A stretch of DNA of 64,000 bases from Owenia fusiformis (Eukaryota; Annelida; Polychaeta; Sabellida; Oweniidae): assembly GCA_903813345.2 (NCBI GenBank), contig CAIIXF020000009.1, positions 8,178,030-8,242,029 of the forward strand. Direction: 5' to 3'. The notes beneath the pieces are model-generated. The model was not told the DNA's origin, ran no database searches, and saw nothing but the letters and a program-made list of their open reading frames with translations. The position numbers were made by a program, and so were the translations under genes. This document shows, in pieces, positions 39,501-58,451 of this stretch. Position 1 is the stretch's first letter, and every line of letters starts with the position of its first letter.

Positions 39501-41077
39501 ATTAAGAATATGATTAAGGACTTGCAACTTTTCATTCGTATTACAGGAATACATTGAGAGTGACCCCTCAGGAAGAACAAAAGACAATACCATGATTGTT
39601 GTTGTACGCCAAGGCTGCGAACCTCCATTCTTTACAGGGCATTTCCATGGCTGGGACGCGGAAATCTGGAGTGTAGGGACAATTTCGAAATAATTTTAGA
39701 ATTGTGGTTTGTTAATTGATCAGTTAGAATTGTATGGTTCACAATCTGCAATGCAAACGAGATCTTCAAGTCAAGATGTATGACTCTTGATCCAAATGAA
39801 AACATTTAATGAATTATAAAATAACGTTTATCAGTTTCTTCTTATAAAGTAAGTGTGACTACAACTCAACTATACCATCCATTAATTTTTCCATATATAT
39901 GTTATAGTCAACTACTCAAACTCTTCTTACCTTAATTTGTATGGAAATGTTTTAAATTGGTACCCTTAAGAGTTAATTCCACTTGATATAAATATACAAT
40001 CATTTATATATTTAATTTGATTTTGATGATTGACTTTCAAGTGAATTACTGAATGAGAATTTTCATTAATTCTGATAAACTTGTTAATGATATTTACATG
40101 TTATGGTGGAATGCATTGTTTAAAATCAAATGACGATGACATTTCCAAATTATTTCATTTTTTCTGAAAGTTTGGAACCATCGCAATGATCACATATATG
40201 ATTTTACAGAAAGGTCTGACGTGGGAACAGTTGGTGGCTCAAGTTGGCGAGGAGAATGCTGGAGTATCTTTGGTAGAAGAGGTACATACATAAAAAGTAA
40301 TAAATATCTAAATCTGAAGAAAGATTAATTTCAGTTCAGAAAAAAGCATTTTATTGTACATATATTGTTATACATTGTACTACTATTTATTTTCACGTGT
40401 GAGTGTGGTGCTAAATTAAATTTATGGTTATAGTGTTATGGTCTCGGATTGTGATAATGATGCTTGAGTGGTGGGGAGGGGGAATTAGACACTGTTTCTT
40501 TTCACGTTGGATTATGATTTGGGATAGTTGGTGTCTGTTTTCCTTATGACTGGTGTCCTCTTAGATGTCTTCTTTTTCTTGCCGTATTCTGTTACCATTT
40601 TTTGTGTTTTACCGTTCCCACTTACGCTTACATATAGAACAAGTATATCTGTACGTGTGTTTTGCAGGAGGTTGAAAAGTATTTTAAACCATACTCCTAC
40701 AAAGAACTTCTAAGAAGCCCACCTCCAGAGGGAGTTGATCCAACATGTAAAGAGGTGAGTAAATACACGTCCTTATGGTAAACACATATTTGAGCTAAAA
40801 ATTCAAAGAAGTCCCAGTCATGTTCCAGTACTGACATATTCTATGCTGGGATGTCATGATTTTGTTCTACAACAATCGGTAAATATATCATGAGCAGTTA
40901 TTGATGCGGCACATCAAACCTTCAGCTACATTTATAAACAATGTTTGAAAAATTATTTTCCAGCAATACTTAAGTGAAGAAGAATTTCTTGAAGTGTTTG
41001 GCATGGCAAGAGCCGACTATGAGAAGATGCCGAAATGGAAACAAATCAATTTGAAAAAGTCAACAAAACTTTTTTAA
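24525..41077 (+). CDS. VIL1: Villin, actin-severing, capping and bundling protein
   Basis: 24 exons give 823 aa, close to the roughly 827 aa of vertebrate villin. Exons: 24525-24626, 24778-24852, 25172-25365, 26762-26867, 27409-27519, 28415-28478 or 29507-29573, 30972-31186, 31452-31550, 31957-32113, 32426-32526, 32703-32843, 33107-33193, 33571-33642, 34105-34215, 35536-35619, 36387-36445 or 37405-37463, 37794-37887, 38148-38237, 38521-38565, 38968-39033, 39547-39672, 40210-40281, 40668-40754, 40964-41077. All join in frame at GT-AG sites. Six gelsolin repeats are visible (for example [63 protein letters not shown]). The C-terminal 36 residues are a headpiece ending [14 protein letters not shown], the F-actin-binding mark that separates villin/advillin from gelsolin. 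It acts on actin filaments, probably in microvilli, under calcium control. Advillin orthology cannot be excluded. The start is the only ATG giving an open first exon. Confidence 0.95.
25830..26653. mobile_element. Mariner-type MITE in villin intron 3
   Basis: Ends 'tcgggtgtcccaaaaaatg' and 'ttttttgggacacccga', flanked by TA on both sides. The arms remain similar for about 100 bp ('gagacactttttgccaag', 'tttgtacaaa'). No transposase frame remains. TIR style GGGTGTCCCAAAA is typical of Tc1/mariner relatives. Confidence 0.8.
27108..27396. mobile_element. Double hairpin element next to villin exon 5
   Basis: Two stem-loops: 'ctgtattgctactgagattg' (about 27146) pairs with its inverse near 27230, and 'attgaatgatttgaagtgc' (27256) pairs with 'gcacttcaaatcattcaat' (about 27370-27388). 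The second arm ends about 20 bp before the exon 5 acceptor at 27408. Confidence 0.7.
28415..28478 (+). other. VIL1: Villin alternative exon 6a
   Basis: 64 bases between 'caacag' and 'gtaagc', entering in phase 0 and leaving in phase 1. It encodes [21 protein letters not shown], split here as [17 protein letters not shown] and IYVV: the gelsolin repeat 2 helix ('xxIRDxxRxGxAxVxVV' in the family) and the following strand. It is interchangeable with exon 6b at 29507. Joining 6a to 6b shifts the frame to a TAA within 6b. Confidence 0.85.
28940..29135. repeat. 33 bp minisatellite between villin exons 6a and 6b
   Basis: Five to six units of 'cgtttgttaacatcacctt' plus 'tttctcttattaat', period 33 bp (for example 28981, 29014, 29047, 29080, 29113). 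Pyrimidine-rich on the transcribed sense strand. Confidence 0.85.
29507..29573 (+). other. VIL1: Villin alternative exon 6b
   Basis: 67 bases between 'gcactttag' and 'gtaaat', phase 0 in and phase 1 out. It encodes [22 protein letters not shown], homologous to exon 6a (shared IRD, G, K-IY-V) but one codon longer and different in the first seven residues. Both acceptor and donor look functional. Skipping both 6a and 6b, or using both, breaks the reading frame, so exactly one should be used. Confidence 0.8.
30510..30750. mobile_element. MITE in villin intron 6
   Basis: 'agggaggttaattaagcta' at the left is inverted as 'tagcttaacctccct' at the right, and the similarity continues inward ('cttgtacgtgaacc' against 'ggttcacgtataag'-like sequence). 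241 bp, non-coding. Confidence 0.7.
31722..31874. mobile_element. CAGGCCCGTAG-family MITE, copy in villin intron 8
   Basis: Left end 'caggcccgtagccagggg', right end 'cctggctacgggcaag'. The interior 'atcatgcagtttttcaaca' and 'tactgagcacttttcac' match the copy at 44803. No clear target duplication here. Confidence 0.7.
34331..34600 (-). pseudogene. Tc1/mariner transposase C-terminal remnant in villin intron 14
   Basis: The minus-strand frame contains [20 protein letters not shown] followed by ELKNTKTEI. This matches the 'DFFLWGYLKxxVYxNxPxTIxELK' end of mariner-family transposases. The upstream catalytic part is scrambled or missing, and one Leu-Trp is Trp-Trp. A short 'gtggtccaaaaatcattcac' at 34266 may be its terminal repeat. 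Dead copy. Confidence 0.7.
35303..35463. mobile_element. MITE in villin intron 14
   Basis: 'acaattgtagacctcttca' then 'ggtcaaccg' at the left is inverted as 'cggttgacc' then 'gagaggcaacaattgt' at the right; about 160 bp, non-coding. Confidence 0.7.
36160..36370. repeat. 56 bp minisatellite just before villin exon 16a
   Basis: Four units of 'cacgctgtacaatgattgcc' plus 'ataccttacgaggg' and 'gtgtaacataaata', with 'acgagg' at 36180, 36236, 36292 and 36348 (period 56). The last unit ends about 20 bp before the exon 16a acceptor. Confidence 0.85.
36387..36445 (+). other. VIL1: Villin alternative exon 16a
   Basis: 59 bases between 'aacttttag' and 'gtaagt', phase 0 in, phase 2 out. Encodes [19 protein letters not shown] plus two bases of Lys: the helix of gelsolin repeat 5 after TYVWVGK. 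It has an equal-length, equal-phase homologue at 37405. Using both gives a stop in exon 17; using neither also gives an early stop. Confidence 0.9.
36970..37395. repeat. About 32 bp degenerate minisatellite before villin exon 16b
   Basis: A dozen diverged units of 'cacttggtgtatttagatgt' plus 'gacccaacact', becoming less regular toward 37390. It runs right up to the exon 16b acceptor at 37404. Confidence 0.8.
37405..37463 (+). other. VIL1: Villin alternative exon 16b
   Basis: 59 bases between 'ttttatag' and 'gtaagt', with the same phases as 16a. Encodes [19 protein letters not shown] plus two bases of Lys. 12 of 20 residues equal those of 16a (NA, EMA, LCCEF, EK), while the polar first half differs. 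Identical length and phase indicate tandem exon duplication. Confidence 0.9.
38040..38125 (+). mobile_element. Possible tRNA-derived SINE remnant
   Basis: A B-box-like GGTTCGAATCC (38101-38111) lies about 40 bp after an A-box-like 'gatgctcagcggga' (38057). It sits in villin intron 17, ending about 30 bp before exon 18. No body or tail was traced. Confidence 0.35.
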
Positions 41078-41450
41078 CAGCACATACACATAAGCAAGAA
41101 CTAAACATGACAGTATTACACGAAGGAGTATTCTTGGAACATTATGTTTTGGCATTTACAGAACCACAGAGTAATATGTTAATTCGTGATTGCTATAACT
41201 TCAGATTTTTTAACCTCAGAGGTTATGAGTTTGACTAATGAGATGAGTGTTTGACTTAAACGCCTCTTGGTGTATTCAGTATCACAGGGTTCACTTTGTG
41301 GATTGACAAATTTATTTTAAGATTGTATTGCAACAAAATAGTAAGTAAGTAAACTTATTATTAAGTATTATATAAATGTATGGCAATTTGGACAATACAG
41401 GGCAAGGCAATACAAGATGATTCAGGCAAATCAGGACACTTTAGGCAATA

Positions 41451-41987
41451 TCACTGGTGATCCGCTCGATTACGCTGGTTACCGAAACGGTTCGTTTTGG
41501 TAACAAAATGTCGGAACGTCGAAGGTACGATTTTTCTCTTTTCCTTATTTCACGATTTGTTGGCAGAATCCCAACGACGTTTTTTCTCACAAACATGTAT
41601 CAGCATCATATGTTTTAGAAAATGTACATGTTTGCGAAAAAATAGCTCAGAAGACAACAGAATCGTCGATTTAATTCCTCACTTAAGTTACATAAACGGT
41701 TTGGGTTAAAAGTGCAGATCTTAACTGTTTTTCGAAAAACCGTTTATGTAACTTAAGTGAGGAATTAAATCGACGATTCTGTTGTCTTCTGAACTATTTG
41801 TTCGCAAATATGTACATTTTCTTAAACATATGATACGGATACACATTTGTATTAAAAATGTCGTGGGAATTCTGCCTACAACGTGTGAAATAAGGAAAAA
41901 TGAAAAATCGTACCTTCGATGTTCCGACATTTTGTTACCAAAACGAACCGTTTCGGTAACCAGCGTAATCGAATGGATCACCAGTGA
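41451..41987. mobile_element. Foldback element downstream of the villin stop
   Basis: Near-perfect inverted arms of about 250 bp: 'tcactggtgatccgctcg' at the left, 'cgaatggatcaccagtga' at the right, with only a short spacer around 41715. Overlapping frames on both strands encode similar peptides for this reason. It lies about 375 bp after the villin stop. Confidence 0.85.
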
Positions 41988-42224
41988 ATATAGGATAATT
42001 TAGGCAACTACTCAAAATAATTTGAGCAAGACACATTATAGGCAGACAGTAAATAAAACTGAATTGTTTTTTATTATTGTTATTTTATATTGTACAGTGT
42101 TATAGGCTAAATAATATATAAAATAAATAAACGTAGTAGTATAACATTTTAATGACTTATCTTCTTATTGTTTGTTAGCCAAAGTTAAGCTACTATGAAT
42201 GAAAATATGTTAAGGCATTTAGTC

Positions 42225-42335
42225 ACAAAATGTCCCCACCTATCATTTGTTACAGACGCCGACCGCCGAACACCGTCCACAAAAAAGTTGGAGACTATAA
42301 CAATATGACACTACTTGTAGTGTTGATATAACAAT
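42225..42335 (+). mobile_element. GTGGTGACA-family MITE copy
   Basis: 'aaaatgtccccacctatca' then 'tttgttacagacgccga' and 'gttggagactataacaa', closely matching the copies at 49109 (inverted) and 58632. The right end is degenerate. Confidence 0.6.
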
Positions 42336-43074
42336 AAGGAATCATCTGAAAGTTATGGATCTCCCTGAACCACTCCCATCTTATCTGATCTTCTAATATC
42401 TATTTGATGCAAAGTTATCATTTTACGTATCAGATATAAACTTGAGAGGTTAAGCTTTGCATATATAATCGAAACTGAACCTGTACGTATCACTCGACCA
42501 TATACAAATTCATGTAGCCTTCTCATATAAATAGCCGTTCAAATCCAGTGTTTGTTTAGACTACACCATAGCGTGTAATGATTCTATAGTATGTCATTGA
42601 TGCGGTTTTATAGCTGGTTTTCTAATACATATTTTAAACGAGCTCGTTTGTTAGATTTTTGGCGCTTAATCATGCATGACATACATCATCGTGTTCAGAA
42701 AGAATTCAACTGTGCATCGAAATCAAAATTGACAGCATAGTGTTCAATAGACACGAGTAAAATGGTTCCCGTTGACCCAACGTCAAATTTCAAAATCTCC
42801 CGTTCTAAACCCGAAACTCTGAAGCTGAAAGAGTATCTGAAGTAGACTAAGCGCGCATAAAACTATGAGCGCTCGATACATTCCTTTGTTAATTTTTGTA
42901 CTTTGCGTTCACGGTTACGTTGTGAAAAACATCGTTAGCTTAACCTCTCCACTGTTTGAATAATACGTGGCTAAAATAGACGATCACTTTATACATTCCT
43001 TGTTAGTAATGTTGTTTATCTATTTTATCTTGACATTACGAGTGGATGTACAATTTGATTAATAGTACACCCTA

Positions 43075-43911
43075 TGCAGACAGAGCCTGTGGGAAATATT
43101 GGGTGCGGAGCAAATGAGCGGAGGGTGCGGAGCTAACGGTCATTTTTGAATTTAAATTTGGGATATTTCTGAAACTAAGCCGTTTTGGGACTTCAAATAT
43201 ACCAAGATATGTGTATTTGACACCAAATATCAATACAATTGTGAAAATAGTAGCGCAATTCATTCTATAGCGACGCAGTGTGCCTTAAACCTTTCCCAGA
43301 CCTATATATTTTGAAATTATCCTTTTAATACTGAGTCCCCAGCATTCATAAAAAATGGTGTTCAAGGTACACTATCTATACAAATTATTTTTGCATCTTG
43401 GAAGCCAGGCAGTATCTGTGTGATTTTATAAAAATTCGGAAATGTTTTTCAGATATGAGCCCCCTCTAAATATTGGGTGCGGAGGAGCTCCATAAACGTA
43501 CCTCCGCACCCAATATTTAGAGGGGGCTCATATCTGAAGAACATTTCTGAATTTTTATAAAATCACACAGATACTGCCTGGCTTCCAAGATGCAAAAATA
43601 ATTTGCATGGGTAGTGTATCTTGAACACCATTTTTTATGAATGCTTGGGACGCAGTATTAAAAGGATAGTCTCAAAATATATAGGTCTGGGAAATGTTTA
43701 AGGCATACTGCGTCGCTATAAAATGAATTGCACTACTATTTTCACAATTTTATTGATATTTGGTGTCAAATACACATATCTTGGTATATTTGAAGTCCCA
43801 AAACGGCTTAGTTTCAGAAATATCCCAATTTTAAATTCAAAAATGACCGTTAGCTCCACACCCTCCGCTCATTTGCGCCGCACCCAATATTTCCCACAGG
43901 CTCTGTCTGCA
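43075..43911. mobile_element. 837 bp foldback element
   Basis: 'tgcagacagagcctgtggg' at the left pairs with 'cccacaggctctgtctgca' at the right. The arms are about 400 bp with very few differences around a spacer at about 43490. Both arms contain 'aatattgggtgcggag'. Two 63-67 codon frames encode the same peptide from the two arms and are not genes. Confidence 0.9.
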
Positions 43912-44802
43912 GTGCGTGTTTTTTAAAGGGGCACGAAATTTTAGAATGTAAAATGTATTTGTCAAAGACGGCTTATTTTCTCAAATGTCCAACAGTCCTG
44001 ACTTTATTTTGCGATAATCATTCAGCAACGATCCATATTTGGTCAGATTTCAATGACACGTCGCAAAAAGGTCGCGCACGTGTGTTAGGGTGTCGCATGA
44101 ATGTGACTATCTTTAATTCTCCGTAATATGAGATAGTTTTCTGTCTAAAGTAATGTATCATTTTAAAGCTACTTTTATGAAGATTTTAAATTAAGTAAAC
44201 TAATTTCATAATTCTTGCTCGTTTTTTCAAAAGAGTTATTTACATGTACATAAAAACCTGGCAAATATCCGATGTTGACACGTTACATTTTGAATAATTT
44301 TTTTATCTTTGATCGCTCATAACTCGAACAATATTTGACTATTATAAATTATTCTCATCTTGATAAAGGAAGGTGGAAGAAGTTTTATTTCAAAAGATGA
44401 ATTCTTATACGCGTCCCATATTGTGCCATCATATAGTTTGAAAGATATTATCTGTTGACAGCAATCTTTTTTTGGACCTTTTTTATCTTCAACTTTTCAG
44501 GTATAAATTAAACAAAAATACGTGGGCAATTTTAAATGAATCATATTATGATTATTTTGCTTCTAAACTCTACTTTTTTAAATATCACCATTGGATTAAA
44601 TGTGTTGAAAAACATTGCTTCTAACATTTTCTTGATGCCTGCTTTTTTTTTTAGATCAGATCACGCTTCATACCAAAAAAGTATGACTTCTTGCTTCAGT
44701 TTGGACCATGAATAAACGAGTAGTCGTTTTCAGGGTTAATGAATAAGATAATGTTAAAAGATACAAGGATAACTCATTATATATTTATGTATACATGCAA
44801 AT

Positions 44803-44984
44803 CAGGCCCGTAGGCGGGGGGGGGGTCGATGGGTTCGAACCCCGCCCACTCCCCCCCCCCGCCACAAAATCTTTCAAAATCATGCAGTTTTTCATCATTC
44901 TGAGCACTTTTTGATTGTTTTTGGCCATTTTTGGACCAAAATTGTCACAGGTGACCCCCCTGGCAAATCCTGGCTACGGGTCTG
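44803..44984. mobile_element. CAGGCCCGTAG-family MITE with 5 bp target duplication
   Basis: Ends CAGGCCCGTAG and CTACGGGTCTG, flanked on both sides by CAAAT (44798-44802 and 44985-44989). Interior 'atcatgcagtttttcatca' and 'ttctgagcactttttg' match the copy at 31722. Confidence 0.75.
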
Positions 44985-46118
44985 CAAATTAACATATTTT
45001 ATTTATCAAACTTGCAGGGCACTTTTTCAAAGTATTGAATAATTGAAGGTTTCTTTATTATATTGATTTAATTTGGTTGCCGAAAATAACTTTAGGAGAA
45101 AGTATATATGCACATTTTTGGTGACCATTATTCAACTATTTCATATCTTCCATACCTTAAAAAGTAAGAATGATAGCACCACAATTGTTGTGCCACATCC
45201 CCATGTTTTCAGGGTCAATAAATAATATTAGATAATGTTAAAAGATACAATGATAACTTATTAGATATTGTGCATATATGCAAATTAGCATATCGTATAA
45301 TTGGCATTTCGCATTTATTTAAAATATTTTCAATTTTGTAAAATCAAGCTTGCAATACAAGGGAATGTACTGACTAATTGGTTGTTTCCTTAAATTAGTA
45401 GTTTAATTTGGTTGCCAAAATAACTTTTGAAAATATAGTAAAAATAATAGCTCTGTCAATGAATAAGATCATCTTAAAATATACAAGAATAACTTTTCAG
45501 ATAGTGTACTTATATGCAAGTTTATTAATTTATAGATATCAAGTTTTGTATGATAAAAATAGATATGTGTCATAACCAATAGTGACAAATTCAATTTATA
45601 CTTGATTTAAGCAGGTGTTTGGTAGAAAAATAATATAACAAGAAACAGATCCCTGAATCACACCATGAATAATAATGAAGGGTGGTTGAATGAGACACTA
45701 TGTTGATGTTCTTGTCATATAGCTTTTATACCATGTTACCGCTAATCCACAGTTGATTTTATAGTTTGAAAGTTCACCAGGCTAATAATAGTATGATCAA
45801 TTGAGTCAAAGGCTTTCAAAAAATCGCTTTTAGATAATGGTCACCTTCATTTGCATATAATTTTCCCCCAATGTAGCCTTTTGTCCAACTCAGCTTAATT
45901 ACTTCATGAAACCCTTTTATGATACTGATTTCATAATAAAACACCGTGTTTTACAAATTCAAACGTTCAAAAATGACACATCGACAATGAGTAATTGTAC
46001 GAACACAGAAAATTCAATATATTGTTCGGTGAATTTGGCGTTCGGAAATTTCACGCATAGTTCGTGCTTTGTTTCCCGGAATAAACAACAACTTGGGATT
46101 TATGAACGATCTACCGAT

Positions 46119-55934
<9,816 letters not shown>

Positions 55935-57020
55935 GCTTTGGACGTAATGTGTTCGACATGTGTTAGGGATTTTCTATTCTGAGGGCCTGTTAATTGAAAA
56001 TATTGGAGATCACGATTTCTGAGCTTTAATTTCATGAATATAGTCTTGTACTAAAACCAGTTGTTCCCATTTTCTTGGCATTAATGAATTTAGTACAGGG
56101 GTTTCAATGCATTAGAAAACAGTTTTTTGGGGGATGCCCGGGGTACAGAGTATGGAGGTGTACAGGGAATTGGGGGTGGAAGTATGTAGGGTGGGGGTTC
56201 AGGGGATTGATGCATACAGAAAGGGGAGAGTACACAGGATTGGGGAAGTTCAGGGGATTGATGTGCCCAGGGGAATAGGAAGGTGCTGGGGATTTGGATA
56301 TTGGCATGTGAAAGGAATGGAGAAGTTCTGGGGATCGGGATGTCAAATATAGGGGGGAGTGCAGCGGATTTAAAGGTACAAGGGTTTAGTGCAAGACTAT
56401 TGTGGATCATTTTTACCATGTAATATTTCCAAGACATATGGCATCCCAAGGATAAGAAGACACCTGAGCATCAAAACAAAAAATTGTATTATCCAAGTAA
56501 ATTGGGAAATCTCCAATATTTGGTTCACCTTGTGATAGTGAAATGTGCCTTGTAAAGCACCGTTTATGGCCTCCAGTTGCAGCATATTGAGAGAATACAA
56601 TAAGGAACTAGATCAATATACAATGTGTTTTGCAAAACTAATCACAGTACAGATGAGACCCTAATTTTTTCCTATCCCCAGTTTATTAAACCTTGGGGAG
56701 CACTTCAGAAGTTATTTTATCCCTGGAAAACCTGTCTTTTTACCACTTACAAAATTAGTTTCGTGAAAATATGGATATTGTAATTTAAACTAGCCCCTTA
56801 TTATTTTGAGTTGGTGTATTTTTCTAGTAACAAATAGAAAATTATGTGTATATATTTATTGTGATAACTGATACATGTATATTTAGAAAAACTACATTTC
56901 GCAATAATTTGCTTTATTATACAATGTATAGGATTTATACTTTATTATAAGACAACTATTAGCCTTTTTATAACATTATTGTACATTGTAAATAAAATAA
57001 TTAATAAATAGTTACAAACA
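55935..57020 (+). terminator. SUZ12: Probable SUZ12 3' UTR and polyadenylation region
   Basis: After the stop comes non-coding DNA with a G-rich degenerate run (about 56100-56350, 'aggggattgatg' type words) whose frames are not genes. AATAAA occurs at 56991, followed by AT-rich sequence. The polyadenylation site is an inference from this signal only. Confidence 0.35.
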
Positions 57021-57251
57021 AAATATTACTTTTAATTGAGTTCTGAGATCAAAATTTAAAAAATTATAATACTTGAAGAGGGCCATATCTTGAATAATGT
57101 TGAATTCATTTGTTGACATTAAAATACTTAATAATTTTCTAAACTTCTTTCAATTTCGACTACAAACATTACTGCCTGCAAAATGTGACATCATGATTGT
57201 AGATAAGGAACCCTGGTTACTCTGGTTCACATAAAGTGATAAATTACACGT

Positions 57252-57446
57252 AAGCTTGTATTCACGAATGCAACTTTCAGCTGTCGGCTTCCGGATTGAC
57301 CTACTATTTTATGGGCAACTCATTTAAATATGAATTGTACTTGCTAGTTGCTACTATTCCATTCATATTTAAATGAGTTGGTCATAAAATAGAAGGTTAA
57401 TCTGGTAGCCGATAGTCATTATTGGCATTCGCGTAGACAAGCTAAG
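57252..57446. mobile_element. MITE between SUZ12 and the sulfurtransferase gene
   Basis: Nested inverted repeats: outer 'cttgtattcacgaatgc' against 'gcattcgcgtagacaag', inner 'actcatttaaatatgaat' against 'attcatatttaaatgagt'. About 195 bp and strongly able to fold. The DNA from 57447 to 58451 shows only short 'ccaatacgattttttc' repeats (about 57980-58060). Confidence 0.7.
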
Positions 57447-58451
57447 ATAAATGTATTGCCCAGTTTAGCATTTTGGCATGCATTCAGTCCAGCGTCTAAG
57501 GCAACTAAGTTTTCAAGTTCTTTGCCAAAAGTCAAAATTGGATGACACTGTCAGTTAAGCAGCTGTGAGTTTTAAATCCCGGAATTATTGGAAAGGTTTA
57601 TTATGACTGAAACGTAGATTCAATAATAATTCAAGAAATGGCCCTCAAACTAAAGTTACAAGGCATGATAGTGAAAGTCAAAGCTGTTTTAATAGAAGAA
57701 CATTCAAAATTACTGTTTTAAGGTGCTTTTTAATTTATGAATGATTTTATGACTAGTTCTGAATAATAAGTGATATAGTGGAGGGTGGGATTAACACGGT
57801 GATGCTCTCAGGCTCGGATTCTAAAAAAGTCAAAACTAAGGTAATTGAATTAAATTCAAGAATATGTGTCCATTTCCACCTTGACTAGAAAACATAAAGG
57901 TCATTTACTGGGAGGGATTGAATATGGGTTTTATTCCGAGGAACAATATCATCTTTTCCGAGGAATAAAAATAGGTTAATACGTTCCAATACGATTTTTT
58001 CCCGGGGACAATACGATTTTTTCATGTAATACGCTCCAATACGATTTTTTCATATTTCCCTGGGAAAACAGAATTATTATGGAATAATAATACAACATCC
58101 ATGGGAATATTTTCTTTGATCGCTCGTATACTAAAATTTTTCTCCAAGTACTTTGTATAAAGGTTTCAGCGTCTTGATGCAGAAAGAGCTATACAATGAA
58201 AAGCTTCCCTGCATGATACATAACAGTATACTAAGTTTTGATGTACTTTTGTTTCACTGCATCTAATCCATGCCCAGAGTAAATAGATGTTACCATTATA
58301 TTCCTGTAAGCATTGATTGCGTTAGAATAAAGTGTGGTTACGGAATATCGTGATAGGCGTTGACTCTTCAGGCAAAAAAACGGTAGTATCCCTAGTTAAT
58401 GGATGCCCAAGCATTTAGTTAATGTGATTTTGTATTTTGTAATCGACCAGA

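Larger units (their letters stand above)
41078..46118. other. Villin 3' region and intergenic DNA to SUZ12
   Basis: No further coding exon was recognised in these 5 kb. Candidate villin polyadenylation signals AATAAA occur near 42054 and 42122, which would place the first foldback element inside the 3' UTR. The region also holds a second foldback, MITE copies and spaced repeats of 'taatgttaaaagatacaa' (about 44750, 45235, 45475). The in-frame extension 45906-46118 before SUZ12 is not conserved and is taken as 5' UTR. Confidence 0.5.

Noticed and set aside
43072-43926. Two near-identical 63-67 residue frames as a duplicated gene
   Set aside because: They are the two arms of one foldback element read in opposite directions.
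44822-44850. B-box-like 'gggttcgaacccc' as a tRNA or SINE promoter
   Set aside because: It lies in the G/C-run interior of a CAGGCCCGTAG MITE with no A box at the right distance.
45906-46118. Longer SUZ12 N-terminus starting at 45906
   Set aside because: The frame is open, but the 71 extra residues resemble nothing in SUZ12 and the conserved part begins just after the ATG at 46119.
56075-56449. Overlapping frames on both strands, Gly- or Pro-rich
   Set aside because: They come from a G-rich low-complexity run in the SUZ12 3' region; there is no domain and no splice context.
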